A stretch of 64,000 bases of DNA from Alistipes sp. CAG:514 (GTDB taxonomy: Bacteria; Bacteroidota; Bacteroidia; Bacteroidales; UBA932), in the NCBI GenBank assembly GCA_000431015.1, contig HF986039.1, positions 27,588 through 91,587 of the forward strand, given 5' to 3'. Below are positions 55,913 to 63,045 of this stretch, in pieces (position 1 is the stretch's first letter; every line of letters starts with the position of its first letter). The translations under genes and the position numbers were made by a program. Below the pieces are notes generated by a model. That model ran no database searches. It saw only the letters and a list, made by a program, of their open reading frames with translations, and had not been told where the DNA came from.

Positions 55913-56236
55913 ATGAGAGAAGATTTGTCACAGGTGCTTGATCAGGTGCGGAAGGTCGCCAATGAGACTGTTCCGCAGGGCGGGCGCGTCTTTCTCTTCG
56001 GATCACGGGCACGGGGCGACTTCAGAGCAGATTCGGATTGGGATTTTCTGGTCATTCTTCAAAAAGACAGAATTGAGAAAAGCGACTACGACAGTGTGAT
56101 ATATCCATTGACCCTCCTTGGATGGAAGTTAGGTCTTGATTTTGTGCCTGTCATCTACACGGAAAACGATTGGAACAACCGTAAGGGCACTTTGTTCTAT
56201 CATAATGTTCAAACAGACTCAATAAAAATTATTTAA
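55913..56236 (+). CDS. MNT-type minimal nucleotidyltransferase (antitoxin candidate)
   Basis: A 107-residue minimal nucleotidyltransferase. The active-site motif GSRARGDFRADSDWD at residues 30-44 is the GSX10DXD signature with both metal-binding Asp (42 and 44) intact. In MntA-HepT systems such a protein blocks the HEPN toxin by adding AMP. The HEPN gene begins 2 bases after its stop. The order MNT then HEPN is common in Bacteroidetes. Activity of this pair is inferred only. Confidence 0.85.
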   Translation: MREDLSQVLDQVRKVANETVPQGGRVFLFGSRARGDFRADSDWDFLVILQKDRIEKSDYDSVIYPLTLLGWKLGLDFVPVIYTENDWNNRKGTLFYHNVQTDSIKII

Positions 56237-56238
56237 CC

Positions 56239-56646
56239 ATGAATGAAGAGGAGAGACGGGTGATTGTTGATCAGGAAATGGTGAAAGCTCTGAAATTTCT
56301 GACTGATGCCGAAGAATTGGCAAGGTTGGAAATGTGGAACGTGGTGGCGAACAGGGCGTATTATGCGCTTTATCACGCAGTGATGGCGATGATGGTTAAT
56401 GATGGATTTTTGCCCAAGACTCATAGTGGCCTTATTACCGAGTTTGGCCGGGAGTATGTTATTACAGGAAAAATTGATCCGAAATATTCAAAGGTTCTTT
56501 CTCAAATGAGGTCTATAAGGGAGAATTGTGACTATGATGTCTTTTATTATACCTGTAAAGAAGAAATGGAGCCTGTTTTGATCACCGTAAGGGAATTGAT
56601 CGAACTCATCAATGAACGGATTAATGACAGCGCTTCGAAAAGATGA
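56239..56646 (+). CDS. HEPN-domain protein (toxin candidate)
   Basis: A 135-residue all-helical HEPN protein of the PF05168 type. The conserved segment ARLEMWNVVANRAYYALYH (about 35-53) and a later RSIRENCDYDVFYYT (about 94-108) are visible. The RNase signature RX4-6H is not there: the Arg is followed by NCDYD, as in PF05168 members with an R...DY motif. It could therefore be a non-nuclease HEPN partner or use another residue. It pairs with the MNT gene 2 bases upstream. Confidence 0.82.
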   Translation: MNEEERRVIVDQEMVKALKFLTDAEELARLEMWNVVANRAYYALYHAVMAMMVNDGFLPKTHSGLITEFGREYVITGKIDPKYSKVLSQMRSIRENCDYDVFYYTCKEEMEPVLITVRELIELINERINDSASKR

Positions 56647-56662
56647 CTTGTAATATTTAACG

Positions 56663-56842
56663 ATGGCACCGCATTATCTGAACGAATTCCACAAGCGCAA
56701 CAGCCAGGCCTGTCGAAAGGATCTTCAGTCCTTACGGCGGCAGCGATTATCTGTAGAGGATGTCCTCCGACAGAGTCGGATGTTCGGCAGATCTACGACA
56801 CGGATGATCTTGTCGGAGACGGTCGAATCCAAGAACGTTTAG
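56663..56842 (+). CDS. Small open frame, 59 residues, unassigned
   Basis: ATG at 56663 to TAG at 56842. It encodes a Arg/Gln-rich, basic, possibly helical peptide (MAPHYLNEFHKRNSQACRKD at the start). There is no ribosome binding site or promoter. The DNA contains CCTGTCGAAAGG and GGATGTCC-type pieces like other intergenic repeats here. It could be a decayed gene fragment. I recognise no family. Confidence 0.2.
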   Translation: MAPHYLNEFHKRNSQACRKDLQSLRRQRLSVEDVLRQSRMFGRSTTRMILSETVESKNV

Positions 56843-56879
56843 TTGAGTTAGATATTTCATCTATAAGCCAATTGAAGCA

Positions 56880-56975
56880 AACTCTGCGGTAAGCCCATTT
56901 TTTATCGACTTACAGCAGAGTTATTCATAATAAACCTTGCGGAAAGTCGATTTTTTTTTAACTTTGCGCAAGGTT
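56880..56975. promoter_or_regulatory. Two similar inverted repeats, the second over the ATPase promoter
   Basis: Repeat 1 (56880-56922): AACTCTGC pairs with GCAGAGTT, and GTAAG with CTTAC. Repeat 2 (56933-56975): AACCTTGCG pairs with CGCAAGGTT. Both span 43 bases and share the interior plan GCGG[T/A]AAG...ATTTTTT. Repeat 2 contains TTG (56937-56939), 19 bases and TAACTTTG (56959-56966), an excellent promoter, so the palindrome can serve as an operator. The ATG follows 13 bases later. Confidence 0.75.
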
Positions 56976-56988
56976 ACCAATAAATATC

Positions 56989-58392
56989 ATGAAGGTAATA
57001 GGCAGAAAATCAGAGATTGGGCAAATCCGGAAATTGTATGATTCCGGAAAATCAGAGTTTGTTGTTGTCTATGGAAGACGGCGCGTGGGAAAGACTTTTC
57101 TGGTGAACCAGTTCTTCGACAATAAATTCCTTTTCAAGGTGACCGGGCTTGCGGTCAAGGACAAGGCCGCACAACTTGTCAATTTCGGAGAGGCTCTCAA
57201 AAAACAGGGCTCGCCCCTTTGCCCTTACCCGAAATCCTGGATGGAAGCGTTTGGCTTCTTGAAGACGCTTATCGAAAGTTCAAAGGTGAATGGACGCAAG
57301 GTCGTGTTCATTGATGAGTTGCCGTTCATGTACACCAATCGATGCGATCTGGTTGTGGCCCTCGAGCATTTCTGGAATGACTGGGGATGCACGCAAGACA
57401 ATCTTATGCTGATTGTCTGCGGCTCCGCCACATCGTGGATAACAAAGAAGATCCTCCGGAACAAAGGCGGTCTGCATAACAGGGTGACAGGAAAGATCTA
57501 CCTCAGACCGTTCAATCTGGCGGAGTGCAAGGCCTATTTCAAGTCGGCCGGCATCAGCCTTGATGAGAAGGATATCGCGGAATGTTACATGATCATGGGC
57601 GGGATTCCTTACTATCTCAGCCTCTTTGAGAAAGGGAAAAATCTCGCGCAGAATGTGGACGAAATGTTCTTCAAAAGGAAAGGCAAACTGGACGGAGAGT
57701 TCGACAACTTGTACGCCTCCCTGTTTGAGAATAGCGAGGACTATATGAAAGTGATCGAGGCGCTCAGCCGCAGGAACGCCGGCCTGACCAGAAAGGAGGT
57801 CATCGCGGCGACAGGGCTTCCTGACGGAGGAGGCCTTAGCACTATCCTGTCTGACTTGGATGACTGCGACATAATCCGGAAATATAAGGCCTTCGGTAAA
57901 AAAGAAAATGATGCTGTCTATCAACTGACGGATTTCTACACAATCTTCTACTACAAGTTCATCAAGAAATATGGCACTTCGGACAAATCTTTCTGGTCCT
58001 ACCAGACCGGCACCACCCTTCATAATGCTTGGGCAGGAATCGCGTTCGAGAGACTGTGCATTTACCATCATGTTCAGGTAGAAAAAGCGCTTGGTATTCA
58101 GGGTGTTATGACGGAAACTTCGTCTTGGCGCTCGGAGGGCGCTCAGATTGATATGGTGATAAGCCGCGCCGACCGTGTCATAGACCTCTGCGAGATCAAA
58201 TTCTGGGAAGGCCCTTTCTCAATCACAAAAAAATACCGTCAGGAACTGGACAACAAGATCAACTCCTTCCGCGACTCCCTCAAGCTTCGCCGGACCATCC
58301 ACCTTGTCTTCATCACAACCTATGGCCTGAAGCCCAATGAATATAGCGGCGTGGTCCAGAACGAGGTGACCTTGGCTGACCTGTTCGGATGA
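56989..58392 (+). CDS. AAA ATPase with DUF234 nuclease-like C-terminal domain
   Basis: A 467-residue protein. The N-terminal ATPase has Walker A YGRRRVGKTFLVNQF (about 29-43) and Walker B VFIDELPFM (about 104). A sensor-like VCGSATSWI follows, then a winged-helix part (about 245-300, RKEVIAATGLPDGG) and a C-terminal DUF234-type domain with the PD-(D/E)xK-like pattern GAQIDMVI...DLCEIKF (about 385-405). Such solitary ATPases are very common in Bacteroidales, with unknown role. A repeat-bearing promoter precedes it. Confidence 0.88.
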   Translation: MKVIGRKSEIGQIRKLYDSGKSEFVVVYGRRRVGKTFLVNQFFDNKFLFKVTGLAVKDKAAQLVNFGEALKKQGSPLCPYPKSWMEAFGFLKTLIESSKVNGRKVVFIDELPFMYTNRCDLVVALEHFWNDWGCTQDNLMLIVCGSATSWITKKILRNKGGLHNRVTGKIYLRPFNLAECKAYFKSAGISLDEKDIAECYMIMGGIPYYLSLFEKGKNLAQNVDEMFFKRKGKLDGEFDNLYASLFENSEDYMKVIEALSRRNAGLTRKEVIAATGLPDGGGLSTILSDLDDCDIIRKYKAFGKKENDAVYQLTDFYTIFYYKFIKKYGTSDKSFWSYQTGTTLHNAWAGIAFERLCIYHHVQVEKALGIQGVMTETSSWRSEGAQIDMVISRADRVIDLCEIKFWEGPFSITKKYRQELDNKINSFRDSLKLRRTIHLVFITTYGLKPNEYSGVVQNEVTLADLFG

Positions 58393-58452
58393 ATATGACG
58401 GAAATATTCGGTATCTTTACGGGAAAATGGATATTCGATAATTTGAGATAGT

Positions 58453-59205
58453 ATGAAATTCATAAGTTGGAATGTGAACGGGCTTCGCGCCTGCGCGGGG
58501 AAAGGGTTTGATGAGGTGTTCAACACGCTGGACGCGGATTTTTTCTGTCTGCAGGAGACGAAGATGCAGCCGGGGCAGCTGGATCTGGAGTTCCTGGGGT
58601 ACACGTCGTACTGGAACTCGGCGGAGAAGAAGGGATATTCCGGGACGGCGATATATTCAAGGCACACGCCATTGTCGGTGACTTACGGCATCGGCGTTGA
58701 GGAACACGACCACGAAGGACGCGTAATCACTCTGGAGATGCCTGAGTTCTACCTCGTCTGCGTCTATGTGCCGAACTCTCAGGACGGTCTTCGGAGGCTC
58801 GACTACCGGATGCGGTGGGAGGATGATTTCCGGGAATATCTTGCCGGCCTCGCCGCCCGGAAGGGTGTGGTGGTCTGCGGTGACATGAACGTGGCCCACA
58901 ATGAGATAGACATCAAGAATCCGGATACGAACCGCCGCAATGCCGGGTTCACCGATGAGGAACGCTGCAAGTTCTCCGGGCTTCTGGACTCTGGTTTCAC
59001 TGACTCCTGGCGCTTACAGCACCCGGACGAGGTGAAATATTCCTGGTGGTCGTACCGCTTCCACGCCCGCGAGAAGAACGTCGGATGGCGGCTGGACTAT
59101 TTCCTCGTCTCCGACTCCCTCAAAGACAAGATCACAGCCACCGAGATCCACACCGAGATCCTCGGCTCCGACCACTGCCCCGTTGAGCTCGACCTCGATC
59201 TGTAA
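58453..59205 (+). CDS. xth: Exodeoxyribonuclease III
   Basis: A 250-residue AP endonuclease/3'-exonuclease of base-excision repair. Catalytic motifs are SWNVNGLRA, FCLQETKM, VYVPNSQDGLRRLDYRM, GDMNVAHNEID and LGSDHCPVELD. There is no signal, so it is cytoplasmic, unlike the nucleases downstream. The same reading frame stays open past its TAA stop for another 60 codons, over the 51-base repeats. Confidence 0.96.
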   Translation: MKFISWNVNGLRACAGKGFDEVFNTLDADFFCLQETKMQPGQLDLEFLGYTSYWNSAEKKGYSGTAIYSRHTPLSVTYGIGVEEHDHEGRVITLEMPEFYLVCVYVPNSQDGLRRLDYRMRWEDDFREYLAGLAARKGVVVCGDMNVAHNEIDIKNPDTNRRNAGFTDEERCKFSGLLDSGFTDSWRLQHPDEVKYSWWSYRFHAREKNVGWRLDYFLVSDSLKDKITATEIHTEILGSDHCPVELDLDL

Positions 59206-59214
59206 GACAAGACC

Positions 59215-59367
59215 GTGCGCGGGAACAGGCCATCTGCTCACGAGGGTGCTATATTCATTGGTCTCGTGCGCGAAGAGGGCATCTTCGCTCACGAGGGATC
59301 TCTTTCCCTGCCTTTCGTGAGCGGAAATGGGCATTTCACTCACATTCAAAGGCTGTTAGGGAAGAAT
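59215..59367 (+). repeat. Three tandem 51-base hairpin repeats
   Basis: Units begin at 59215, 59266 and 59317 with GTGCGCG, GTGCGCG and GTGAGCG. Each has an imperfect palindrome: in unit 2 GTGCGCGAAGA pairs with TCTTCGCTCAC around GGGCA. The period of 17 codons is in frame with xth and reads VREEGIFAHEG-like peptides, but no start codon other than GTG is present. Confidence 0.75.
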
Positions 59368-59378
59368 GAATATTATTG

Positions 59379-59642
59379 CGTATATTTCGCTGCGTAAAGT
59401 ACGCAATGACATTGGCGGAGCCCCGTGGCGTATAACGCACTGAATGACAGTCAACTCTGAAATACCGCCATCCCATTTGTCCCGGTGGCTATTTGGAAAC
59501 CTTTGAAAGTAAGTAAATAACATGTTGCGATAGTTCTCGCAGTCCGGGCATATTTTTTAATTGAATATTTAGTCGTAACTTAGCGGACTGCTTGACAGGC
59601 AAAGAATTTGTGGGGAAGAATAGCCGGTCGCCTGGATGCGAC
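59379..59642. repeat. Inverted repeats in the gap before the BACON/OB-fold gene
   Basis: TTGCGTA (59379-59385) pairs with TACGCAA (59400-59406). GCAGTCCG (59539-59546) pairs with CGGACTGC (59584-59591) around an AT-rich 37-base loop, and GTCGC pairs with GCGAC at 59627-59642. No gene is visible from 59206 to 59756. The second repeat, with its AT-rich loop, could be an operator-promoter, although no TAnnTTTG is present. Confidence 0.45.
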
Positions 59643-59756
59643 AGCTGAGTTTGCGGGGGTGGATGGTGTCGAAGTATCGATAGAAGTGCCGGTAAAGGAA
59701 GGACTGGAGCGGGGAAGAGGCGAAGCGGCATAATGAGTGGAACATTATTAACACTA

Positions 59757-61721
59757 ATGAATATGAAAACAAATAGATTTTTAGGCTTCATCATGTCTGT
59801 GGCGGCGCTTGCTTTCGCGGCCACGGCTTGTGATGACAAGAAAGAGGACTTGGGCGCTCCTCAAATTACGTTGAACCCGTCAGAAATTTCCGTTGGGAAA
59901 GCCGGGACAACGACTACTATTGAGTTGACCGCTACCAGGGAGTGGACAACCGACCTCTCCGCAGAAGACGCAAAGTGGATTTCTGTTTTGCCGACGAGCG
60001 GGAGCGCTTCAGCTGACCCAGTGAAAGTTGAGGTTAAGGTGTTGGAAAATACTGGATTTGATCGTTCTGGTTCAGTTTCGTTCAGCATCGGATTCGATTC
60101 CAAGACGTTGGTTGTCAATCAGGCCGGAACCGGCAAGGTTGAAGGCGTGATTGGAGATATCTCTGTGGGAGAAGAGAACAAGGCTGTGGAGATCAAAGAT
60201 GTTTTGGTGACGGGTGTGACCAAACAGAGCATCGTCATCACCGACCCGACCGGAAGCATCCTCGTGTTCGCCAAGGCAAATCCGGGTGCGAAAGTAGGAG
60301 ACAAGGTCAATGTCACCGGAACAACCGGCAAACACAACGGCCTTATGCAGATAGCTACTCCGACTATATCCGTGGTCTCATCAGGCAACGCCGTTACCTA
60401 CCCTGATCCAACTACAATCGACGCGAGCAACATTACTTCTTTCAGCAGCAGTGTTGTCTCATTCGTGACGTTCAAAGCTGTGCCTAAGAAGAGTTCTGAC
60501 GGGAAATTTGTCAACTTCTATGTCGGCGATGTCACCAGCAAGGACCTGTCACTGTCTTACTACCCTGGCGACCTTGAATCATTGTTGGATAAAGAAACCG
60601 AAGTCAAAGGCTGGTATGTCGGCGGTGGCACCCACTATCAGGTAGTGGCCACCAATGTCAATGGCAAGGACATCACAAGCATTGACGGTGGCAGTGACAC
60701 ACCTGACGTTCCGGGAACCAAGATGACTCTCGTTCAGATGCTTACGGCTGACAGGAAAGCAAATACAGTCGTTGAGTCCGAGGAAGTTCTGGTTGGAGCC
60801 ATCACGACCAAGGGATATGTGGCCACCGATGGAACATCCAGCATTTATGTTTTCCACGATTCGACTCCAACCGTCAAGGTCGGAGACAAGGTCACCTTTA
60901 AAGGCACTTTGGAAGATTACTATGGTCTGCCAGAGATAACCTCTCCTAAGACAACGACGGTGTCTTCCGGAAATGCCGTTACCTATCCGGCCGCCAAGGA
61001 CATCACTTCCACTTTCGATTCCTATACCTCAAGCGTTGCAGAATATGTCACTTACGTGGCCAAAGTTGTGAAGAATGGCAACTACACCAACTTTGAGGTG
61101 GAAGGCGCGACAAAGTTTAAGGGTGCCTTGTCAAGCGCCCCTACTTCCATATATTCATCATTCGCTGAGGGTGACAAGGTCCAGATTACCGGTTATTTCA
61201 ACACGCTCAATACCAACCTCAACCTTCTCAATGTCATTGTCACAGAGGTCAAGGTGCTTGAGAAAGGCGAAGGCGGCGGTGACAACCCTGGAGGAGAAGA
61301 AGGTACAATCAAGTGGTCCGGGCTTTCTGATTGGACTGTGTCACAAGATAAAAACACAATATCATTATCCTTTGGAGCATACACGATCACAGCGACCAAG
61401 AATTCCGGCTCTACCGCTCCGACTGTCAATTCTAACATGAAAGATTGTCGTGTTTATGCAAAAGGAACAGTAACAATTGCGACAACAGGTGATGCTATGA
61501 CACAGATTGTATTCAACCTTTCATCACAAGGACAGAAGCGCCTTGCGCCTATTACGGCAGACAATGGCAATGTTGCGGCTCAACAAGCTGGAGATAAGAC
61601 TGTGACATGGACTGGATCCTCAAAGTCCGTTACCTTCACTGTCGGGGATAAGGCAGATTTCGGTTCAGACGGTAGTTCAAAGGCTGGTCAGTTTGATTTT
61701 TCCAGCATAGTCATTAAATAG
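59757..61721 (+). CDS. BACON lipoprotein with tandem OB-fold-like domains
   Basis: A 654-residue lipoprotein (MNMKTNRFLGF; lipobox AATAC, Cys about residue 25). The BACON domain (about 35-125) has REWTTDLSAEDAKWISV and ends LVVNQAG. Two long similar blocks follow (about 130-310 and 320-490), each with an OB-fold-like unit (ILVFAKANPGAKVGDKVNV; IYVFHDSTPTVKVGDKVTF) and SSGNAVTYP. The C-terminal 150 residues, after a GGGDNPGGEEG linker, are an unassigned beta-sandwich. The OB-folds suggest nucleic-acid or oligomer binding. It precedes two secreted nuclease-type genes. The start at 59757 is chosen over 59733 to give a proper signal. Confidence 0.72.
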   Translation: MNMKTNRFLGFIMSVAALAFAATACDDKKEDLGAPQITLNPSEISVGKAGTTTTIELTATREWTTDLSAEDAKWISVLPTSGSASADPVKVEVKVLENTGFDRSGSVSFSIGFDSKTLVVNQAGTGKVEGVIGDISVGEENKAVEIKDVLVTGVTKQSIVITDPTGSILVFAKANPGAKVGDKVNVTGTTGKHNGLMQIATPTISVVSSGNAVTYPDPTTIDASNITSFSSSVVSFVTFKAVPKKSSDGKFVNFYVGDVTSKDLSLSYYPGDLESLLDKETEVKGWYVGGGTHYQVVATNVNGKDITSIDGGSDTPDVPGTKMTLVQMLTADRKANTVVESEEVLVGAITTKGYVATDGTSSIYVFHDSTPTVKVGDKVTFKGTLEDYYGLPEITSPKTTTVSSGNAVTYPAAKDITSTFDSYTSSVAEYVTYVAKVVKNGNYTNFEVEGATKFKGALSSAPTSIYSSFAEGDKVQITGYFNTLNTNLNLLNVIVTEVKVLEKGEGGGDNPGGEEGTIKWSGLSDWTVSQDKNTISLSFGAYTITATKNSGSTAPTVNSNMKDCRVYAKGTVTIATTGDAMTQIVFNLSSQGQKRLAPITADNGNVAAQQAGDKTVTWTGSSKSVTFTVGDKADFGSDGSSKAGQFDFSSIVIK

Positions 61722-61740
61722 TGCTTATTTATAGAATAAT

Positions 61741-61779
61741 GCAAAGGGATGTCCGCCATAGTTCGGGCAGCCCTTTTGC
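61741..61779 (+). terminator. Hairpin between the OB-fold and endonuclease genes
   Basis: GCAAAGGG pairs with CCCTTTTGC and inside it CCG with CGG, loop about CCATAGTT. The T-run is short (TTTT lies in the stem), so it may attenuate rather than fully stop transcription. Confidence 0.45.
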
Positions 61780-61792
61780 TCTCTAAAACAAC

Positions 61793-63013
61793 ATGCGCTT
61801 GAAAATTGCGTTGAGACATATTTCTATACTGTTTGGACTGTGGAGCCTTTCCATTCTGGCAATTGTGTCATGCGGTTCTTCAGAAGAAGTGAATTCGTAT
61901 CCTCCGACTATTGAACTTGGAAGCCCGACGGTAGAAGCGGTAGGGGGAGGACAATTCCTTCATGTGAAATCTGACATCTCATGGACACTGTCCTTTGTCT
62001 CCGAAAATGGCATGACGGTTGATTGGATTTCCGTTGACCAGGACTCAGGAGAAGGTGATTGTAACGTGGTGGTGACGGTGTCCCCGAACAATTCGGAGAA
62101 GGAGCGCTCGGCTGTGATCACGGTGGAGAACAGTGCGGGCAAGGCTTCGAAGACTATCAGTCAGAAGGCTAAAGGGTCAGAAGTGAAGCCTGATCCGACA
62201 CCATCCGGCGGCAATCTCTCTCCGAAGACAGGGTGGATGGAACTTCCGGCTATTCCGGAGGGGATGGATGCGTTCACGCATTCGATGACTGTCGGGTCGG
62301 TGAGCACGCGAAATTATTCATTCCTTTGGGATTACGACAATCTGGTAGCTCCGTGGGTGGCTTATCCTCTGTGCAAATGGAACATTGGCAACAACATCAA
62401 GAGAACCAATGCTTGGGGGCTGGATCCTCTGCTTCCGGAAGGCAAGCAACCGGTGCTGTACAGAGGGTTCAGCAAAGGTAATAACGGATGGTATGCCAGA
62501 GGTCACCAGATCCCTTCGGCGGACAGGCTCACCTCGTACGAGTCAAACTCTATGACATTCTACGGCACGAATATGACTCCTCAGATACAGGATGGTTTCA
62601 ACGGTGACATCTGGGCTACCCTCGAAGGCAAAGTTCGCTCCTGGGCCAACAGTTCCGATACCCTCTATGTCGTGACCGGTTGCGTGATCGACTATCCGGA
62701 AGGCCAGACGGTAAAGTACGCCCTTGACAACTACGGCAAGAAGGTTACCGTTCCGACCGCGTACTACAAGGTCGTCCTCCGCTACATGAAGAATTCCACG
62801 GTTGGCTATTCGGGCTATTCCGCCTGTGCCGTCTGGCTGGACCACAAAGTCTACAGCACGAAGAACATAGACTCGAAGTACTCGATGTCCGTCAAGGATC
62901 TTGAGAAGAAAGTCGGCATGGATTTCTTTGTGAACCTGCCTGCCGTTGTCGGCGAGGAAATGGCCGCCAAGATTGAATCCGAGAACCCGTCCAAGGTTTC
63001 CTGGTGGTGGTAA
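61793..63013 (+). CDS. BACON-fused DNA/RNA non-specific endonuclease (NUC1 type), secreted
   Basis: A 406-residue lipoprotein (lipobox AIVSC, Cys about residue 27). The BACON domain (about 38-126) has DISWTLSFVSENGMTVDWI, followed by a Pro-rich linker and a His-Asn/metal finger endonuclease of the NUC1/NucA family (about 150-400). The active-site segment WYARGHQIPSADR (about 230-242) carries the catalytic His; the family usually reads DRGH, here ARGH, so the first acidic residue is changed. The metal-ligand region NMTPQIQDGFNGDIW follows. It should cut extracellular DNA or RNA at the cell surface. Confidence 0.82.
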   Translation: MRLKIALRHISILFGLWSLSILAIVSCGSSEEVNSYPPTIELGSPTVEAVGGGQFLHVKSDISWTLSFVSENGMTVDWISVDQDSGEGDCNVVVTVSPNNSEKERSAVITVENSAGKASKTISQKAKGSEVKPDPTPSGGNLSPKTGWMELPAIPEGMDAFTHSMTVGSVSTRNYSFLWDYDNLVAPWVAYPLCKWNIGNNIKRTNAWGLDPLLPEGKQPVLYRGFSKGNNGWYARGHQIPSADRLTSYESNSMTFYGTNMTPQIQDGFNGDIWATLEGKVRSWANSSDTLYVVTGCVIDYPEGQTVKYALDNYGKKVTVPTAYYKVVLRYMKNSTVGYSGYSACAVWLDHKVYSTKNIDSKYSMSVKDLEKKVGMDFFVNLPAVVGEEMAAKIESENPSKVSWWW

Positions 63014-63045
63014 GATACCATGAATTAATACAATACTAAACTGAT

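Noticed and set aside
59489..59839. 116-codon minus-strand frame over the start of the BACON/OB-fold gene
   Set aside because: It overlaps the signal peptide of the plus-strand gene and has an unnatural Pro/Leu-rich translation.
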